Shown here piece by piece: positions 1 through 8,556 of a stretch of 64,000 bases of DNA; positions within the stretch are counted from its first letter, which is position 1; each line of letters opens with the position of its first letter. Both the position numbers and the translations under genes were made by a program. The notes beneath the pieces are model-generated. The model ran no database searches. It was not told the DNA's origin and worked only from the letters and a program-made list of their open reading frames with translations. This DNA is from Zestomonas carbonaria (GTDB lineage: Bacteria > Pseudomonadota > Gammaproteobacteria > Pseudomonadales > Pseudomonadaceae): the NCBI RefSeq assembly GCF_904061905.1, contig NZ_CAJFCI010000080.1, positions 124,001-188,000 of the forward strand, given 5' to 3'.

Positions 1-150
1 CAGGTAGTAGGCCGTCCACAGGCCGGTGTATCCCGCGCCGACGATGACGACATCGGCCTCCACCGCTCCCTCCAGACGCGTGCGGGACGGGCCCTGCTCG
101 AACCAGAGCGGCCGGTTGGGTAACTGGGTCAAATCGAGTTTTGCTGACAT
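1..150 (-). CDS. FAD-dependent oxidoreductase, N-terminal 50 codons only
   Basis: Only the first 50 codons lie in the window; the rest runs off the left edge. Residues about 32-50 read VIVGAGYTGLWTAYYL, the beta-alpha-beta dinucleotide fold of DAO-type FAD oxidoreductases. Family members oxidise amines or amino acids. The gene lies 52 bp downstream of an amino-acid permease on the same strand, so the pair is probably an uptake-plus-oxidation operon. The start is the ATG at 148-150, preceded by a modest GGGAAG ribosome site. The substrate cannot be judged from this fragment. Confidence 0.8.
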   Translation of the reverse strand, partial: MSAKLDLTQLPNRPLWFEQGPSRTRLEGAVEADVVIVGAGYTGLWTAYYL

Positions 151-202
151 GCTGTTGGCTTCCCATTGACGGCCATGAACATGGGGTTGATCGGTGGGTT
201 GG

Positions 203-1603
203 CTAGGCGCTTCTCGCCGGCTGCGCCTCGCACCCGGCGCCCCGCTGGCGGGCACGGGACATGCGGACCAGGACATACGAGGCGGCAATCGCGGCGATGG
301 CGATCAGGCATTGCAGGAGGCTGATCTGCATCGTCGGGTCGAAGGCCATGCTCACCAGTACGGCCACGATCGACGCGGTCACCAGCAGCGGCAGCCAGGG
401 ATGTCCCCACATCGCGAACTTCAGGGTTCCGTTCTCCACCCATTTGCGGCGGAGCCTGATCTGCGACAGGCAGATCATCAGGTAGACGAAGAGGAAAACC
501 GTGCCGGACGAATTGATGAGGAACTGGAAGACGGTATCGGGCCATCGCGCCGCGATGACGACGCAGCCATACCCCACCAACGTCGAGGCGATGACGCCAC
601 GCACCGGTACGCCCTTGCGGCTCACACCGGCAATCCAGCGCGGCGCCTCGTCATTGGAGGCCAGCACGTACAGCAGGCGGGACGAGGTATAGAGCCCGGC
701 GTTCAGTACCGACAGCACGGCCACCAGGATCACGGCGGTCAGCATGTGGCCGGCGCCGGGAATGCCGATGTGCTCCAGGGTGGCCACGAACGGTGACTTG
801 CCGGCCTGGATTTCGGTCCACGGCTGGGCGACGACGATGAAGAAAGTCGCCAGGACGAAGAACACCAGGATACGCAGCATCACGGTATTGACGGCCTTGC
901 GGATGTTGCGCGAAGGGTCTTCGGACTCCGCCGCGGCAAGGGTGGCGACCTCCACGCCGGTCATGGAGAAGATGACCACGACCACGCCAGTGAACAGCGA
1001 CGCCACGCCGTGGGGCAGGAACCCGCCATGCTCGGTGAGGTTGCCGAGGCTGGCGGTGGAGCCTGGCCAGAGCTGGAAGACATAGGCCCCCGCCACGAGC
1101 AGGAACACGATGATGGCCACGACCTTGATGCCGGCGAACCAGTACTCGGCCTCCCCGAAGGAGTGCACCGACATCAGGTTCAACAACGTCATGACCACCA
1201 TCAGGCCCAGGGCGATGACCCACACCGGGATATCCGGGAACCAGCCATTGATGATCTGGCCGCCGACCACGGCTTCGAAGCCCACCACGATCACCCAGAA
1301 ATACCAGTACAGCCAGCCCGTCATGTAGCCGGCCGGGCGCCCGAATGCCAGGCGGGCGTAATCGATGAACGATCCTTTGGCAGGATGTGCGGCGGCCATT
1401 TCGCCGAGCATCCGCATCACCAGCGCAACGATGAGACCGGTGATGGCATAGGTGATGAAAGCGCCAGGCCCGGTCGACGCGATAACTGCGCTGGAGCCCA
1501 CGAACAGCCCCGCGCCGATGACGCCGCCCAGGGCCAGCATGCTGATGTGTCGCGTCTTGAGTGCACGCTTCAAGCGCGGGTCGTGCTCTGTCTGGATAGG
1601 CAC
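203..1603 (-). CDS. APC-family amino acid permease (GabP-like)
   Basis: A 466-aa inner-membrane transporter with about 12 hydrophobic segments. The N-terminal signature (MLALGGVIGAGLFVGSS) is that of the amino-acid/polyamine/organocation superfamily, closest by eye to the GABA permease branch. Expected role is proton-coupled uptake of an amino acid or GABA-like compound. I chose the GTG at 1601-1603 because AAAAGGAG lies 7 nt before it; an ATG 10 codons upstream has no ribosome site. The FAD oxidoreductase follows on the same strand and probably acts on the imported compound. The exact substrate is not determined by the sequence. Confidence 0.88.
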   Translation of the reverse strand: MPIQTEHDPRLKRALKTRHISMLALGGVIGAGLFVGSSAVIASTGPGAFITYAITGLIVALVMRMLGEMAAAHPAKGSFIDYARLAFGRPAGYMTGWLYWYFWVIVVGFEAVVGGQIINGWFPDIPVWVIALGLMVVMTLLNLMSVHSFGEAEYWFAGIKVVAIIVFLLVAGAYVFQLWPGSTASLGNLTEHGGFLPHGVASLFTGVVVVIFSMTGVEVATLAAAESEDPSRNIRKAVNTVMLRILVFFVLATFFIVVAQPWTEIQAGKSPFVATLEHIGIPGAGHMLTAVILVAVLSVLNAGLYTSSRLLYVLASNDEAPRWIAGVSRKGVPVRGVIASTLVGYGCVVIAARWPDTVFQFLINSSGTVFLFVYLMICLSQIRLRRKWVENGTLKFAMWGHPWLPLLVTASIVAVLVSMAFDPTMQISLLQCLIAIAAIAASYVLVRMSRARQRGAGCEAQPARSA

Positions 1604-1971
1604 TGGTTGTCTCCTTTTATTATTGGTAATCAACGCTGCCTGTTCAGAAGGTTAGGGAGGTCAGCCGAAGGCGAACATCGACAAAATCCAAGTGGCGAGC
1701 CGCTGTGCTGTACAAATGTATGAAGGAGACAAACACGCCATGAGGACGTGGGGAAGCCTCGCTGAATGCCTGTGAAGGCACCGGTGATGAGGGATGTGGG
1801 GAGGTAACGAAATGCGAGAAGTGCAACCACTGTCGGCGCATCTTCATCGGTCTGGAAGGAAACCTGCGTTGTGCACGCCAAAGCGCCGCTACCGGCCAGA
1901 AGCGGTCGCTCTGCCATCGATCTCACATGGTCTCTAACACGGAGTTAAGAGCTGCCAGCTTGGGCGCTGTG
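1604..1971. other. Intergenic region, no gene seen
   Basis: Non-coding stretch between the permease promoter and the 3' end of the protease gene. It should contain the permease promoter. It also contains a copy of the 13-bp island repeat (1893-1905) and the inverted pair TAACAC / GTGTTA near 1935-1974, overlapping the protease stop codon. Short open frames here have no ribosome site and no recognisable domain. Confidence 0.5.
1893..1905 (+). repeat. Island repeat copy 1 (CGGCCAGAAGCGG)
   Basis: Exact 13-bp match to copies at 3479-3491 (same orientation) and 7631-7643 (opposite orientation). It marks the outer edge of the protease module. Whether it is a REP-type element or a recombination scar is unknown. 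Confidence 0.6.
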
Positions 1972-2727
1972 TTAAGTCTGGATGGCTAGATGAGGATTAT
2001 TTTTAAGTATTGCAGTCAGTATAATCTCTAATCTAGTGCCGATAAAATAACCGCCATTTTTCAGATATGTATGTCCGATGCCAATAAGCTTGCGATCATC
2101 TGGGATCAAGTCTTTAAGTACGGGTGGCCATATAAAAATTCCTCCCCCGCTTATTCCATGTGGCAGAGGTGCAGATTGTATCTTGCCAATTGATGGGTCG
2201 ACGGTTTTGTTTCTGTTGTATTTTGCAACTATGTTGAGTCTAGGTTTGCACCTAAGCGTGGCATAGTCCGAGGCGGCTGCGTGATACGCTCCATAAGCGT
2301 ACTCTTTTGTAGCTGCCACGCTGCCAGCTACATTATGCTTTCGAATAGGAAAGCCGCCGAATGTCATTAGCTCCTTGTCGCTATAGTCTCCCTTTATTCC
2401 GAACTCGCTTTCAGGTATGGCATAAAATAATTCCTTCATTCCTTCAGCGAAGGATTTTTCAAGCTTGAAATATCCGAAGTCCAAGTTGTCGGAATTTCTG
2501 CCGTCACTTGGATCGATATAAGAATAGCCTCCATCAATCTCAACAATTTTATTGTCAGAGTGAGGCACCATTAAAGCGCCGCGCTCAAATCCGTCAATAA
2601 CATGCCCTGCGGTTAATAGAAAAGCCTCCCCTCTAAACTCAATCAACACCCCAGATCCGAGAAGACTGAAGCGCTCACCTTCTATGTCAATAAAGATCGG
2701 AACTAATGCCTCAAGATGATTGCGCAT
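1972..2727 (-). CDS. Trypsin-like serine peptidase domain protein
   Basis: A 251-aa cytosolic protein without a signal peptide. It keeps the chymotrypsin-fold triad: His42 in LLTAGHVID, Asp83 in NLDFGYFKL and Ser193 in PHGISGGGIF. The N-terminal GSGVLI strand before the His is also typical. Predicted activity is regulated proteolysis; the target is unknown. Codon use is AT-richer than the flanking core genes, which suggests transfer. Proteases of this fold occur beside STAND NTPases in some anti-phage systems (for example the Avs1 protease), and a STAND gene lies about 0.9 kb upstream. The start ATG lacks a strong ribosome site. Fold confidence is good, function unknown. Confidence 0.75.
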   Translation of the reverse strand: MRNHLEALVPIFIDIEGERFSLLGSGVLIEFRGEAFLLTAGHVIDGFERGALMVPHSDNKIVEIDGGYSYIDPSDGRNSDNLDFGYFKLEKSFAEGMKELFYAIPESEFGIKGDYSDKELMTFGGFPIRKHNVAGSVAATKEYAYGAYHAAASDYATLRCKPRLNIVAKYNRNKTVDPSIGKIQSAPLPHGISGGGIFIWPPVLKDLIPDDRKLIGIGHTYLKNGGYFIGTRLEIILTAILKNNPHLAIQT

Positions 2728-2873
2728 ATTGCTAGGATTTCTTTCTGGTCAAGTGCGGATTGCGGCTACTATTCAGCGGGCGAAGCTAAATACTTTAACC
2801 GCTCAGGTACGTCTTGTTTAATGCTCGCAGTGGTGTTTCGCTTGCTGAGCGTGTTGCACATAATAGTGTACAA

Positions 2874-3344
2874 TTAGCTTTTGCCGACCAAGCGATAAAT
2901 CTCAACCACATCAAACAGTGTTATCAAATAAAGTCCAGATTTCCGCTTGCGGTCAGAGCAAAAGAAGAAGCCTATTAAATTTTTCCCGCCAGGAATGAAA
3001 GGCACAAAATGGTGGCTGTGAATAAACTGATTGCAGAGATCGTATATTGATATTTCGGTGTTTTTCAGCGCCCTGAAGTCGTACTGAGCTTCTTTTGTAT
3101 TTGTAGCTAGCGATGCGGGCTCTTCGCAGCAAGGGACTTCATGGATATTGTATTTCTTTCCCGATATATGGTCGGGCACTCTCTTTGACTCAATTAATTT
3201 TCTAACTGAATAAAAGCCGATGAATATTTCTTTCTCTACCGTGTAGAAGTTTTTCTCGCCCCAACGTTCTTGAATCAGCCTGCGCTCAAGCCTACATGCA
3301 AGCTTGAGCAAGTCATTTTTCCAATAGCTAGATTCCTGGATCAT
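2874..3344 (-). CDS. Hypothetical protein, accessory island
   Basis: A 156-aa protein I do not recognise. It is rich in charged and aromatic residues, has no signal peptide or membrane segment, and contains a CCEEP patch near the middle and a GGKNLIGFFFCSD strand-like stretch near the C-terminus. Base composition is AT-rich like the protease gene 146 bp downstream, and both are on the minus strand, so they probably entered together. It may be an accessory or regulatory partner of the protease. No function is assigned. The ATG at 3342-3344 has only a weak ribosome site. Confidence 0.55.
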   Translation of the reverse strand: MIQESSYWKNDLLKLACRLERRLIQERWGEKNFYTVEKEIFIGFYSVRKLIESKRVPDHISGKKYNIHEVPCCEEPASLATNTKEAQYDFRALKNTEISIYDLCNQFIHSHHFVPFIPGGKNLIGFFFCSDRKRKSGLYLITLFDVVEIYRLVGKS

Positions 3345-3478
3345 AAGTATCTACTCAAGTAGAAGCGCGCTGGCGGGGCTGCGGTATTTAGTAAATGCTC
3401 TAAGTAAAGAATGGCTATATTTACTCTTTACTCTAACCCCCGCTCAACCTGGATATGCACTCCAGCACTGGCCGGTCC

Positions 3479-3491
3479 CGGCCAGAAGCGG
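3479..3491 (+). repeat. Island repeat copy 2 (CGGCCAGAAGCGG)
   Basis: Lies in the 275-bp gap (3345-3619) between the 156-aa gene and the end of the STAND gene. It separates the protease module from the nuclease-STAND operon. The rest of the gap holds no gene that I can see. Confidence 0.6.
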
Positions 3492-3619
3492 ACGTTTACG
3501 AAGGCTCGATTTTGAGGGTTGGAGGCGTCTACGGAACCGGACCCATAACGAGCCACTAAGGCCTGGAAGAGTGGAGGCTTCGAATCGTCACCGCCAATCA
3601 ACTACTGCCGTTTTTGTAA

Positions 3620-5860
3620 TCAGCCGATCAACTGTTCTTGAAGCAATATCGCAAATAGTGATTCGACATCGGCATCTGAAGCATCAGCGTCTTTCGCAGG
3701 GCGGCCTGAGGACGTATATCCTTCCTCCTCTTCCTCAGCTTCCTTTTCCTCCAAGTACTCTCGGTGCTCGAGCACCTTTCGCTGAGCCAAAGACTCGAAA
3801 GCTACACCGTATCGGTTGAGTGCCTTGGTTAGGTCGTTCTCGAAGGAATCTAGTTCGCTAGTGGAGGAAACTTCCGATAGCCTTTCAGCCAGTTCGCCTA
3901 AGAAGCCGCACAGTGCCTCGCTTGCTGCGCTCTTGGCCAGTTGCGGTTCCTCCCCATAGACGTCAATCGCCTGGGCGACTGCTTTGATCTCATCCAGAGA
4001 AAGCTGATCGCCACCTGAGCTAAGCATGTCTGCGGCAGACTTTATGAGTATGGCGCTGGACGGAAGCGCTTCTTGCTCATCCCCAGAAAGATCTTGAAAT
4101 TTCTCTAGCGCATGGCGGCATACCATCTCATCGCTCGGATCAATACCTTCGCTTTCGAGCGTTTGGAGTGCGTGCTCGGTCAAGCTGAGCACAGCCTCCT
4201 TGACGTTAAGGGAACAGCTCATTTCGAGCCCAAGACGGACAACATGAATAATCGAGCAGTTTTTCGCCGTTTTCACACGCTCAAGTGCATCAGCCCATAA
4301 GCCCTCGTCACCCATTTGAAGCCTGCACGCTTGATGGTGCTTTCTGTAAAAGTCCCAGGCGTTGTCCAGCTCTTCAAAGGTGCCTGCCGCTTGTACAACT
4401 GAACGGAGCAAATGATCTTCAATAATTACGTTACTCAGAAAGTCCCTGACGCCTGGATTGCTGAAATGCACAAACCCATTGGCGAGAGAGATGATGGAAC
4501 CTTCAAGCGGTTTTAAGGCCTGCCGGAAGCGGTTGATGGTGGTGGAGTCAGGTATCGACACTCCCATGATGCGGGAGTGTCGCTTGAACGACTGATGTAA
4601 CGTGTCTATTGACACGTAATATCCGCTGAAGAAGAGTGCGTTCATGACGGTACGAGAATCCTCGCTCAAATGTGAGCGGTACGGTGTCTCCCACAACACC
4701 GCAGGATTGTCGAGGACTCCTGAAACAACATCCTGAATAGGAGCGCTTTGGAGTGTTAGATAGTCTGCGGTCGTAAGCAGGTCAATCAATCGGGGACTGA
4801 AATTTCGATGATCGATCATCTTTAGATAGAAGCTATCGCTAAGTAATGAGCCTTTCTCTTCCTTACTCAGGTCGGAAAAATAGATGTGGTTGAATACAAT
4901 CTGAGCACGGATACCCCTTGTGTATGCCCCAACGTCCAGAACGAGTTCGCTGGCCACAATTTTTTCAGATGCAAGTCTCACCGACTGCAATTGAGCCTGT
5001 GTAAGTAGGTAGCTGCGTGTGGTTAATACGAACCGAATGTCCTTGTTGCTTCGTACCCGGTTCAAGAAGATGGGAAGTCTTTGGTCCACATTGCGGATGG
5101 CTTCGTTCGTTAGACTGATTTGCCCGAGGAAGTCGTCTAGGAAAATCAGGCGCTTCTCTCCTGGCGTGCAGACCTCCATGGCTTCCTTGAGATCGTCGAC
5201 AACAAAGACGCGCCAATCCTGAGCAAGATGCAACCAAGTCAATACTCGCGCCAGAGTGGTCTTTCCAACGCCAGGCTTGCCTGAAATAATCAGAGCGCCA
5301 CGCTGCTCTAGTATCGCTTCCGCTTCAGCGACACTACGATTTTGAACGAATCTTGGGACAAGGCTTTTAATCAACTCGAGCTCCGCATCCGTGCGATTAT
5401 AAATGCCGCTGTGAACGATGCGATCGAGTGTCTCAGTATGCGTTAGCCAGAGCTTGAAGTGCTGTCGCAAGACCTTCGGATGTCGCTCAAGAAGGTTGTT
5501 GATGTCCTCTCGCCCGAGTACATCCTCACGGGTAAGCGGTGCATTCGGCATAGCTGCAATCAGTCGATCCTTCAGAGCAGGTGTGAGTCCAACCGACGTT
5601 GCAATGATGTAGCGATCCGGCTTTAGCTGATCAATCTTCTGGTCTTCTTTCGCTGCGGTCCTTAGCAAAGCCCTGGCGGGGCTATCGATATAATGCTTTA
5701 CCTGTATAATGGTTGTCTTCCCGGCTCTGGCGAAGCGGAAATCTACGCCACCATCCTTACCCGGCCCAAAGCTTTCAATCCGAAGCTTGATCTCTTCCTG
5801 AAGCAAGTCGCGAACAAGGTTCTCGAAGTCAACTGGAGAAAGTTGTCTGAAGTCGTGCAT
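3620..5860 (-). CDS. Restriction-endonuclease-like domain fused to STAND (nSTAND3-type) NTPase
   Basis: A 746-aa two-part protein. Residues 1-60 carry an Mrr-like PD-(D/E)xK nuclease core: Glu13 in FENLVRDLL, Asp40 in GKDGGVDF and Gln53-x-Lys55 in IIQVKH. Residues about 150-300 form a P-loop NTPase: Walker A GKPGVGKT (194-201), Walker B LIFLDDF (Asp242-Asp243) and a sensor-like FVLTTRSYLL. The remaining ~400 residues are helical and could be the sensing region; an acidic KEAEEEEE run lies near the C-terminus. In STAND proteins such a C-terminus typically detects a trigger and the N-terminal effector then acts, here probably cutting DNA. It starts 8 bp after the OLD-family gene, so the two are co-transcribed. 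Its exact sensor specificity is unknown. Confidence 0.8.
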   Translation of the reverse strand: MHDFRQLSPVDFENLVRDLLQEEIKLRIESFGPGKDGGVDFRFARAGKTTIIQVKHYIDSPARALLRTAAKEDQKIDQLKPDRYIIATSVGLTPALKDRLIAAMPNAPLTREDVLGREDINNLLERHPKVLRQHFKLWLTHTETLDRIVHSGIYNRTDAELELIKSLVPRFVQNRSVAEAEAILEQRGALIISGKPGVGKTTLARVLTWLHLAQDWRVFVVDDLKEAMEVCTPGEKRLIFLDDFLGQISLTNEAIRNVDQRLPIFLNRVRSNKDIRFVLTTRSYLLTQAQLQSVRLASEKIVASELVLDVGAYTRGIRAQIVFNHIYFSDLSKEEKGSLLSDSFYLKMIDHRNFSPRLIDLLTTADYLTLQSAPIQDVVSGVLDNPAVLWETPYRSHLSEDSRTVMNALFFSGYYVSIDTLHQSFKRHSRIMGVSIPDSTTINRFRQALKPLEGSIISLANGFVHFSNPGVRDFLSNVIIEDHLLRSVVQAAGTFEELDNAWDFYRKHHQACRLQMGDEGLWADALERVKTAKNCSIIHVVRLGLEMSCSLNVKEAVLSLTEHALQTLESEGIDPSDEMVCRHALEKFQDLSGDEQEALPSSAILIKSAADMLSSGGDQLSLDEIKAVAQAIDVYGEEPQLAKSAASEALCGFLGELAERLSEVSSTSELDSFENDLTKALNRYGVAFESLAQRKVLEHREYLEEKEAEEEEEGYTSSGRPAKDADASDADVESLFAILLQEQLIG

Positions 5861-5868
5861 GGCGGAAA

Positions 5869-7482
5869 CTACCTATGCGCTCGAGCCCAAGCCGCTTCAA
5901 AAGCCTTGAAGATATGCGGCATCTCCTGCTCAAACTCCACTTTACTGATGTTCAGACCCACCTCCGTTGCAAGTGCAGTCTTGTCCTTCGATGTCATCGC
6001 TCTTACCTCATCGGCGGTCTTTCTCCAAGGTGCCGGGTAACACTCCTCCAAAGCCCCGAAGGGGGAGACGATAATCTGACCAGATTGGCTGAGTGCGTCG
6101 TAAGCATTAAGAAACTGCTCAAAATCTCTCTGTCGGTCCGCGTGCGGCTTATCGCAAAGTACGACAAATCGTGTCGCGTAAACAGGCGTCTGGTAGAGCG
6201 GCGTGAACGCTACGTTGAGCGCGTGCATGCTTCTCCGCTGCATCTCATGATCACCCTCAGCACGAATTACCTTGACCCAAGGCTGATCGCGATAGAATCG
6301 CTGCAAAACACGTGAAAGAAAGTGATCCTCTGATGCACCTTCCACGACAAGGAAGTTCTTCGGGAAGAGCAAGTCTGCCGGCGAGCCGCCCAGCAACTCA
6401 AAGACCAGGTCTGGTTTATCTTCTGCACCTACCTCGTTGATGGTTGTCGCTCCCAAATTCTTCGCAATTCGCCAAATAGCCTGCCCCTCAATATCGTCAG
6501 CAACCAGAACCGAAGAGTGGGTGTTAATGAATACTTGGTCGCCGTTCTTCGCCAGTTGCAACAGTGCAAGTTTAAGTTGGCGCTGAGCTGTGGGGTGAAG
6601 GTGGAGCTCCGCCTCATCGATCAGGAAGAGGAAGCGCTTTCCGAGTTCGTCTGCATCTCGGCGATGGTCAGAATAGGTCTTGAGGATGGCAAGCATGAGA
6701 GCCCTCTGCATGCCGTCGCCCTTCTCTTCGGCCAAAGTTTCAATACCGTCATCCACTGCTGTCTCGAAAGACTTCAAGAGGTCGTCAAAGATAGGGGGGG
6801 TGACTCCGAATCCAATTTTCGTGCACTCGGGGAACTGCTGTTCGAGGTATTCCTTAACCTTTCCGGCCAGCTTGTCGAGCTCTTGCTTGACCTCAGATCC
6901 CTCACCTGTGAATAGCTCGTCAAACTTTGCCTTGAAGTCCCGGTAAGGTGCACTGGTTTCGAGAATGGCGTTGAGCACGCCCGACAGCATCTCGCCAATG
7001 GGGGTCTTTTTTCCCCACTTAGACACGTCCGATAGGCGCGCTCTCGTCGCCACGTACTGGAGCCGCGGCACACAGTCATTGAACGCTTTGTCGAAGCCAG
7101 CGAAGTTCTTTGCCGTCCATTCCCCCTTGCCCTCATCCCAGAGCAGTCGTTTAGACGGCTCTCTGCTTGTTCGAATCACGCGCAAGACATCACGACCGTC
7201 GGCAAAGTTGGAAAACTTGGTTCTGGTACCCTCATTTTTGACAGCGTCAATGCCTGCCAAGATTCCGGAATACTCAATTTCGACCGAGACCTCGTTTGCA
7301 CGGTCTCGACGGTAGGCGATCTGCCCGAGGTCACCAGATCCGGTGTAAAACCACTCGATAGCCTCGAAGAAGTTGGTCTTACCATGGTTATTCTGCCCCG
7401 CGAAAACGTTGAAAACACTTGGCGTAAACTCCGCATGCTGAATGGAGCGGAAGTTTTGGATGGTGATTTTGGTGATGCGCAT
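5869..7482 (-). CDS. OLD-family AAA ATPase with TOPRIM nuclease domain
   Basis: A 537-aa SMC-like ATPase: N-terminal ITIQNFRSI, Walker A GQNNHGKT (29-36), a signature-like region near 255-262, Walker B FLFLIDEAELHLHP (Asp289-Glu290) and His switch His322 in INTHSS. A TOPRIM segment follows with Glu381 in LVVEGASE, Asp444 in VVLCDK and LEECYP near 478-482. OLD-family proteins include the Gabija GajA nuclease. The partner here is a nuclease-STAND protein rather than a UvrD helicase, so this is not standard Gabija. The second TOPRIM motif reads DK instead of DxD. The ATG at 7480-7482 was chosen for its AAGGA site 7 nt upstream; an in-frame codon 24 positions earlier lacks one. Confidence 0.8.
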   Translation of the reverse strand: MRITKITIQNFRSIQHAEFTPSVFNVFAGQNNHGKTNFFEAIEWFYTGSGDLGQIAYRRDRANEVSVEIEYSGILAGIDAVKNEGTRTKFSNFADGRDVLRVIRTSREPSKRLLWDEGKGEWTAKNFAGFDKAFNDCVPRLQYVATRARLSDVSKWGKKTPIGEMLSGVLNAILETSAPYRDFKAKFDELFTGEGSEVKQELDKLAGKVKEYLEQQFPECTKIGFGVTPPIFDDLLKSFETAVDDGIETLAEEKGDGMQRALMLAILKTYSDHRRDADELGKRFLFLIDEAELHLHPTAQRQLKLALLQLAKNGDQVFINTHSSVLVADDIEGQAIWRIAKNLGATTINEVGAEDKPDLVFELLGGSPADLLFPKNFLVVEGASEDHFLSRVLQRFYRDQPWVKVIRAEGDHEMQRRSMHALNVAFTPLYQTPVYATRFVVLCDKPHADRQRDFEQFLNAYDALSQSGQIIVSPFGALEECYPAPWRKTADEVRAMTSKDKTALATEVGLNISKVEFEQEMPHIFKAFEAAWARAHR

Positions 7483-7630
7483 GCCGGCGTCCTTGCTAAT
7501 GTGAGATTGCGGGATCAGGGAACTATACGACGGACCTCTCACGGCCGCGACCACTCTGGCAGGAGTAGAGGCGCACCTGTTGCACTTCGTTCCTAAGTCG
7601 GCCCAGGTGCGAGAATGCGATTCCGACCGG

Positions 7631-7643
7631 CCGCTTCTGGCCG
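7631..7643 (-). repeat. Island repeat copy 3, inverted
   Basis: Reverse-orientation copy of CGGCCAGAAGCGG, about 150 bp upstream of the OLD-family start. With copy 2 it brackets the two-gene operon as an inverted pair. A diverged second copy (CGGCCCGAAGCGA on the minus strand) lies about 30 bp further right. Confidence 0.6.
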
Positions 7644-7704
7644 ATTTCAGCCCGTATCAACAGGTCGCTTCGGGCCGACTTCAGCCAACCCCCCACCCCC
7701 CAAA

Positions 7705-8409
7705 TCAAATCGAAAAAACAACACCCGTACGAGACGCCGCATTACGAATGTGCTCCTGCATCGCCTTGCGTGCCGCGTCGGCGGCGTGGCGGGATAGGCA
7801 GCGGAGGATCTTGCGGTGTTCCTGCCAGGTTTCCATGGCGCGTTCGGGGCGGATGAAGGGGAGTTTCTGGCTTTCCAGGAAGATCGCCTCGCTGGCGGTG
7901 ACGATGTTCAGGAAGGCCTGGTTGCCGCTGGCCTCCAGGATTCGCCGGTGGAATTCGAAGTCCAGCCGCGCCGCCGCGTCGAAGTTGCCGGCGCGCAGTT
8001 CCACGCGCATGGCGTCGACGTTTTCGGCGAGGGCGTCGATGGCATCGGCGGTCAGTGCGTTGGCTGCCTGTCCGGCGGCGAAGCCTTCCAGTACGTAGCG
8101 CAACTGGAAGGTGTCGGCCGCCGATATCTGTTCCGCATAGGGCCAGGAGAACTCCTTGGCTGGCGCGCCGTTGCCGGCCTGGAGAGCCTGCACGAATACG
8201 CCTTTTCCCGGTTGCACGCTGACGATACCCAGCGCGCTCAGCGAGGACAGCGCTTCGCGTAGCGACGCACGGCTGACGCCCAGGCGTTCGGCCAGGTCGC
8301 GTTGCGAGGGGAGGACGTCGCCGGGTTGGTAGCCACCGTCGCGGATCAGCCTCTGAATGGCCTGCAGGGCCTGTTCGGGCACGGCGCCTCGGACGGGAGT
8401 ATCGAGCAT
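7705..8409 (-). CDS. GntR-superfamily (FCD/FadR subfamily) transcriptional regulator
   Basis: A 234-aa regulator. The N-terminal winged helix reads DVLPSQRDLAERLGVSRASLREAL (about residues 30-55, in two pieces of the GntR signature). The C-terminal helical FCD ligand domain contains DFEFHRRILEASGN. It is divergent from the amino-acid ABC operon. Two copies of a 14-bp operator-like site lie just before its start and before the operon, so it probably represses both until an effector binds. The ATG at 8407-8409 gives a domain-complete protein; upstream in-frame codons would run across the operators. Confidence 0.88.
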   Translation of the reverse strand: MLDTPVRGAVPEQALQAIQRLIRDGGYQPGDVLPSQRDLAERLGVSRASLREALSSLSALGIVSVQPGKGVFVQALQAGNGAPAKEFSWPYAEQISAADTFQLRYVLEGFAAGQAANALTADAIDALAENVDAMRVELRAGNFDAAARLDFEFHRRILEASGNQAFLNIVTASEAIFLESQKLPFIRPERAMETWQEHRKILRCLSRHAADAARKAMQEHIRNAASRTGVVFSI

Positions 8410-8423
8410 CTGTTCAGACCAGT
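8410..8423. promoter_or_regulatory. Putative FCD-regulator operator, copy A
   Basis: CTGTTCAGACCAGT abuts the regulator start codon. It is a near-palindrome (CTGTTCAGACCAG versus CTGGTCTGAACAG) resembling FadR-family sites of the TGGTC-N-GACCA type. An exact copy lies at 8557-8570. A bound dimer here would block regulator translation-start-proximal transcription. Confidence 0.6.
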
Positions 8424-8556
8424 CGGTTCGGGGAAATGCTGTTTTACGACCTTTCCGGTGCGCCAGGCAAGCATTGCACCAGGCTGGACCATGGGGCGGA
8501 GGCCCTGCCTGATAAGGGGGCGATGCATGCGTTGACCGGTCGGACAGGAACCTCAA

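Noticed and set aside
1630..1926. Minus-strand frame of 98 codons between the permease and the protease gene
   Set aside because: No ribosome site, no domain, and it covers the expected permease promoter.
1972..5860. Avs1 (AVAST type I) assignment
   Set aside because: Avs1 has a metallo-beta-lactamase-fold protein with the protease and a different STAND protein. No MBL gene is in the island; the MBL gene at 13753 is far away and unrelated in context.
5869..7482. Standard Gabija (GajA) assignment
   Set aside because: Gabija needs a UvrD-like GajB next door. The neighbour is a nuclease-STAND protein, and the only UvrD-family gene here is 49 kb away in a core-like context.
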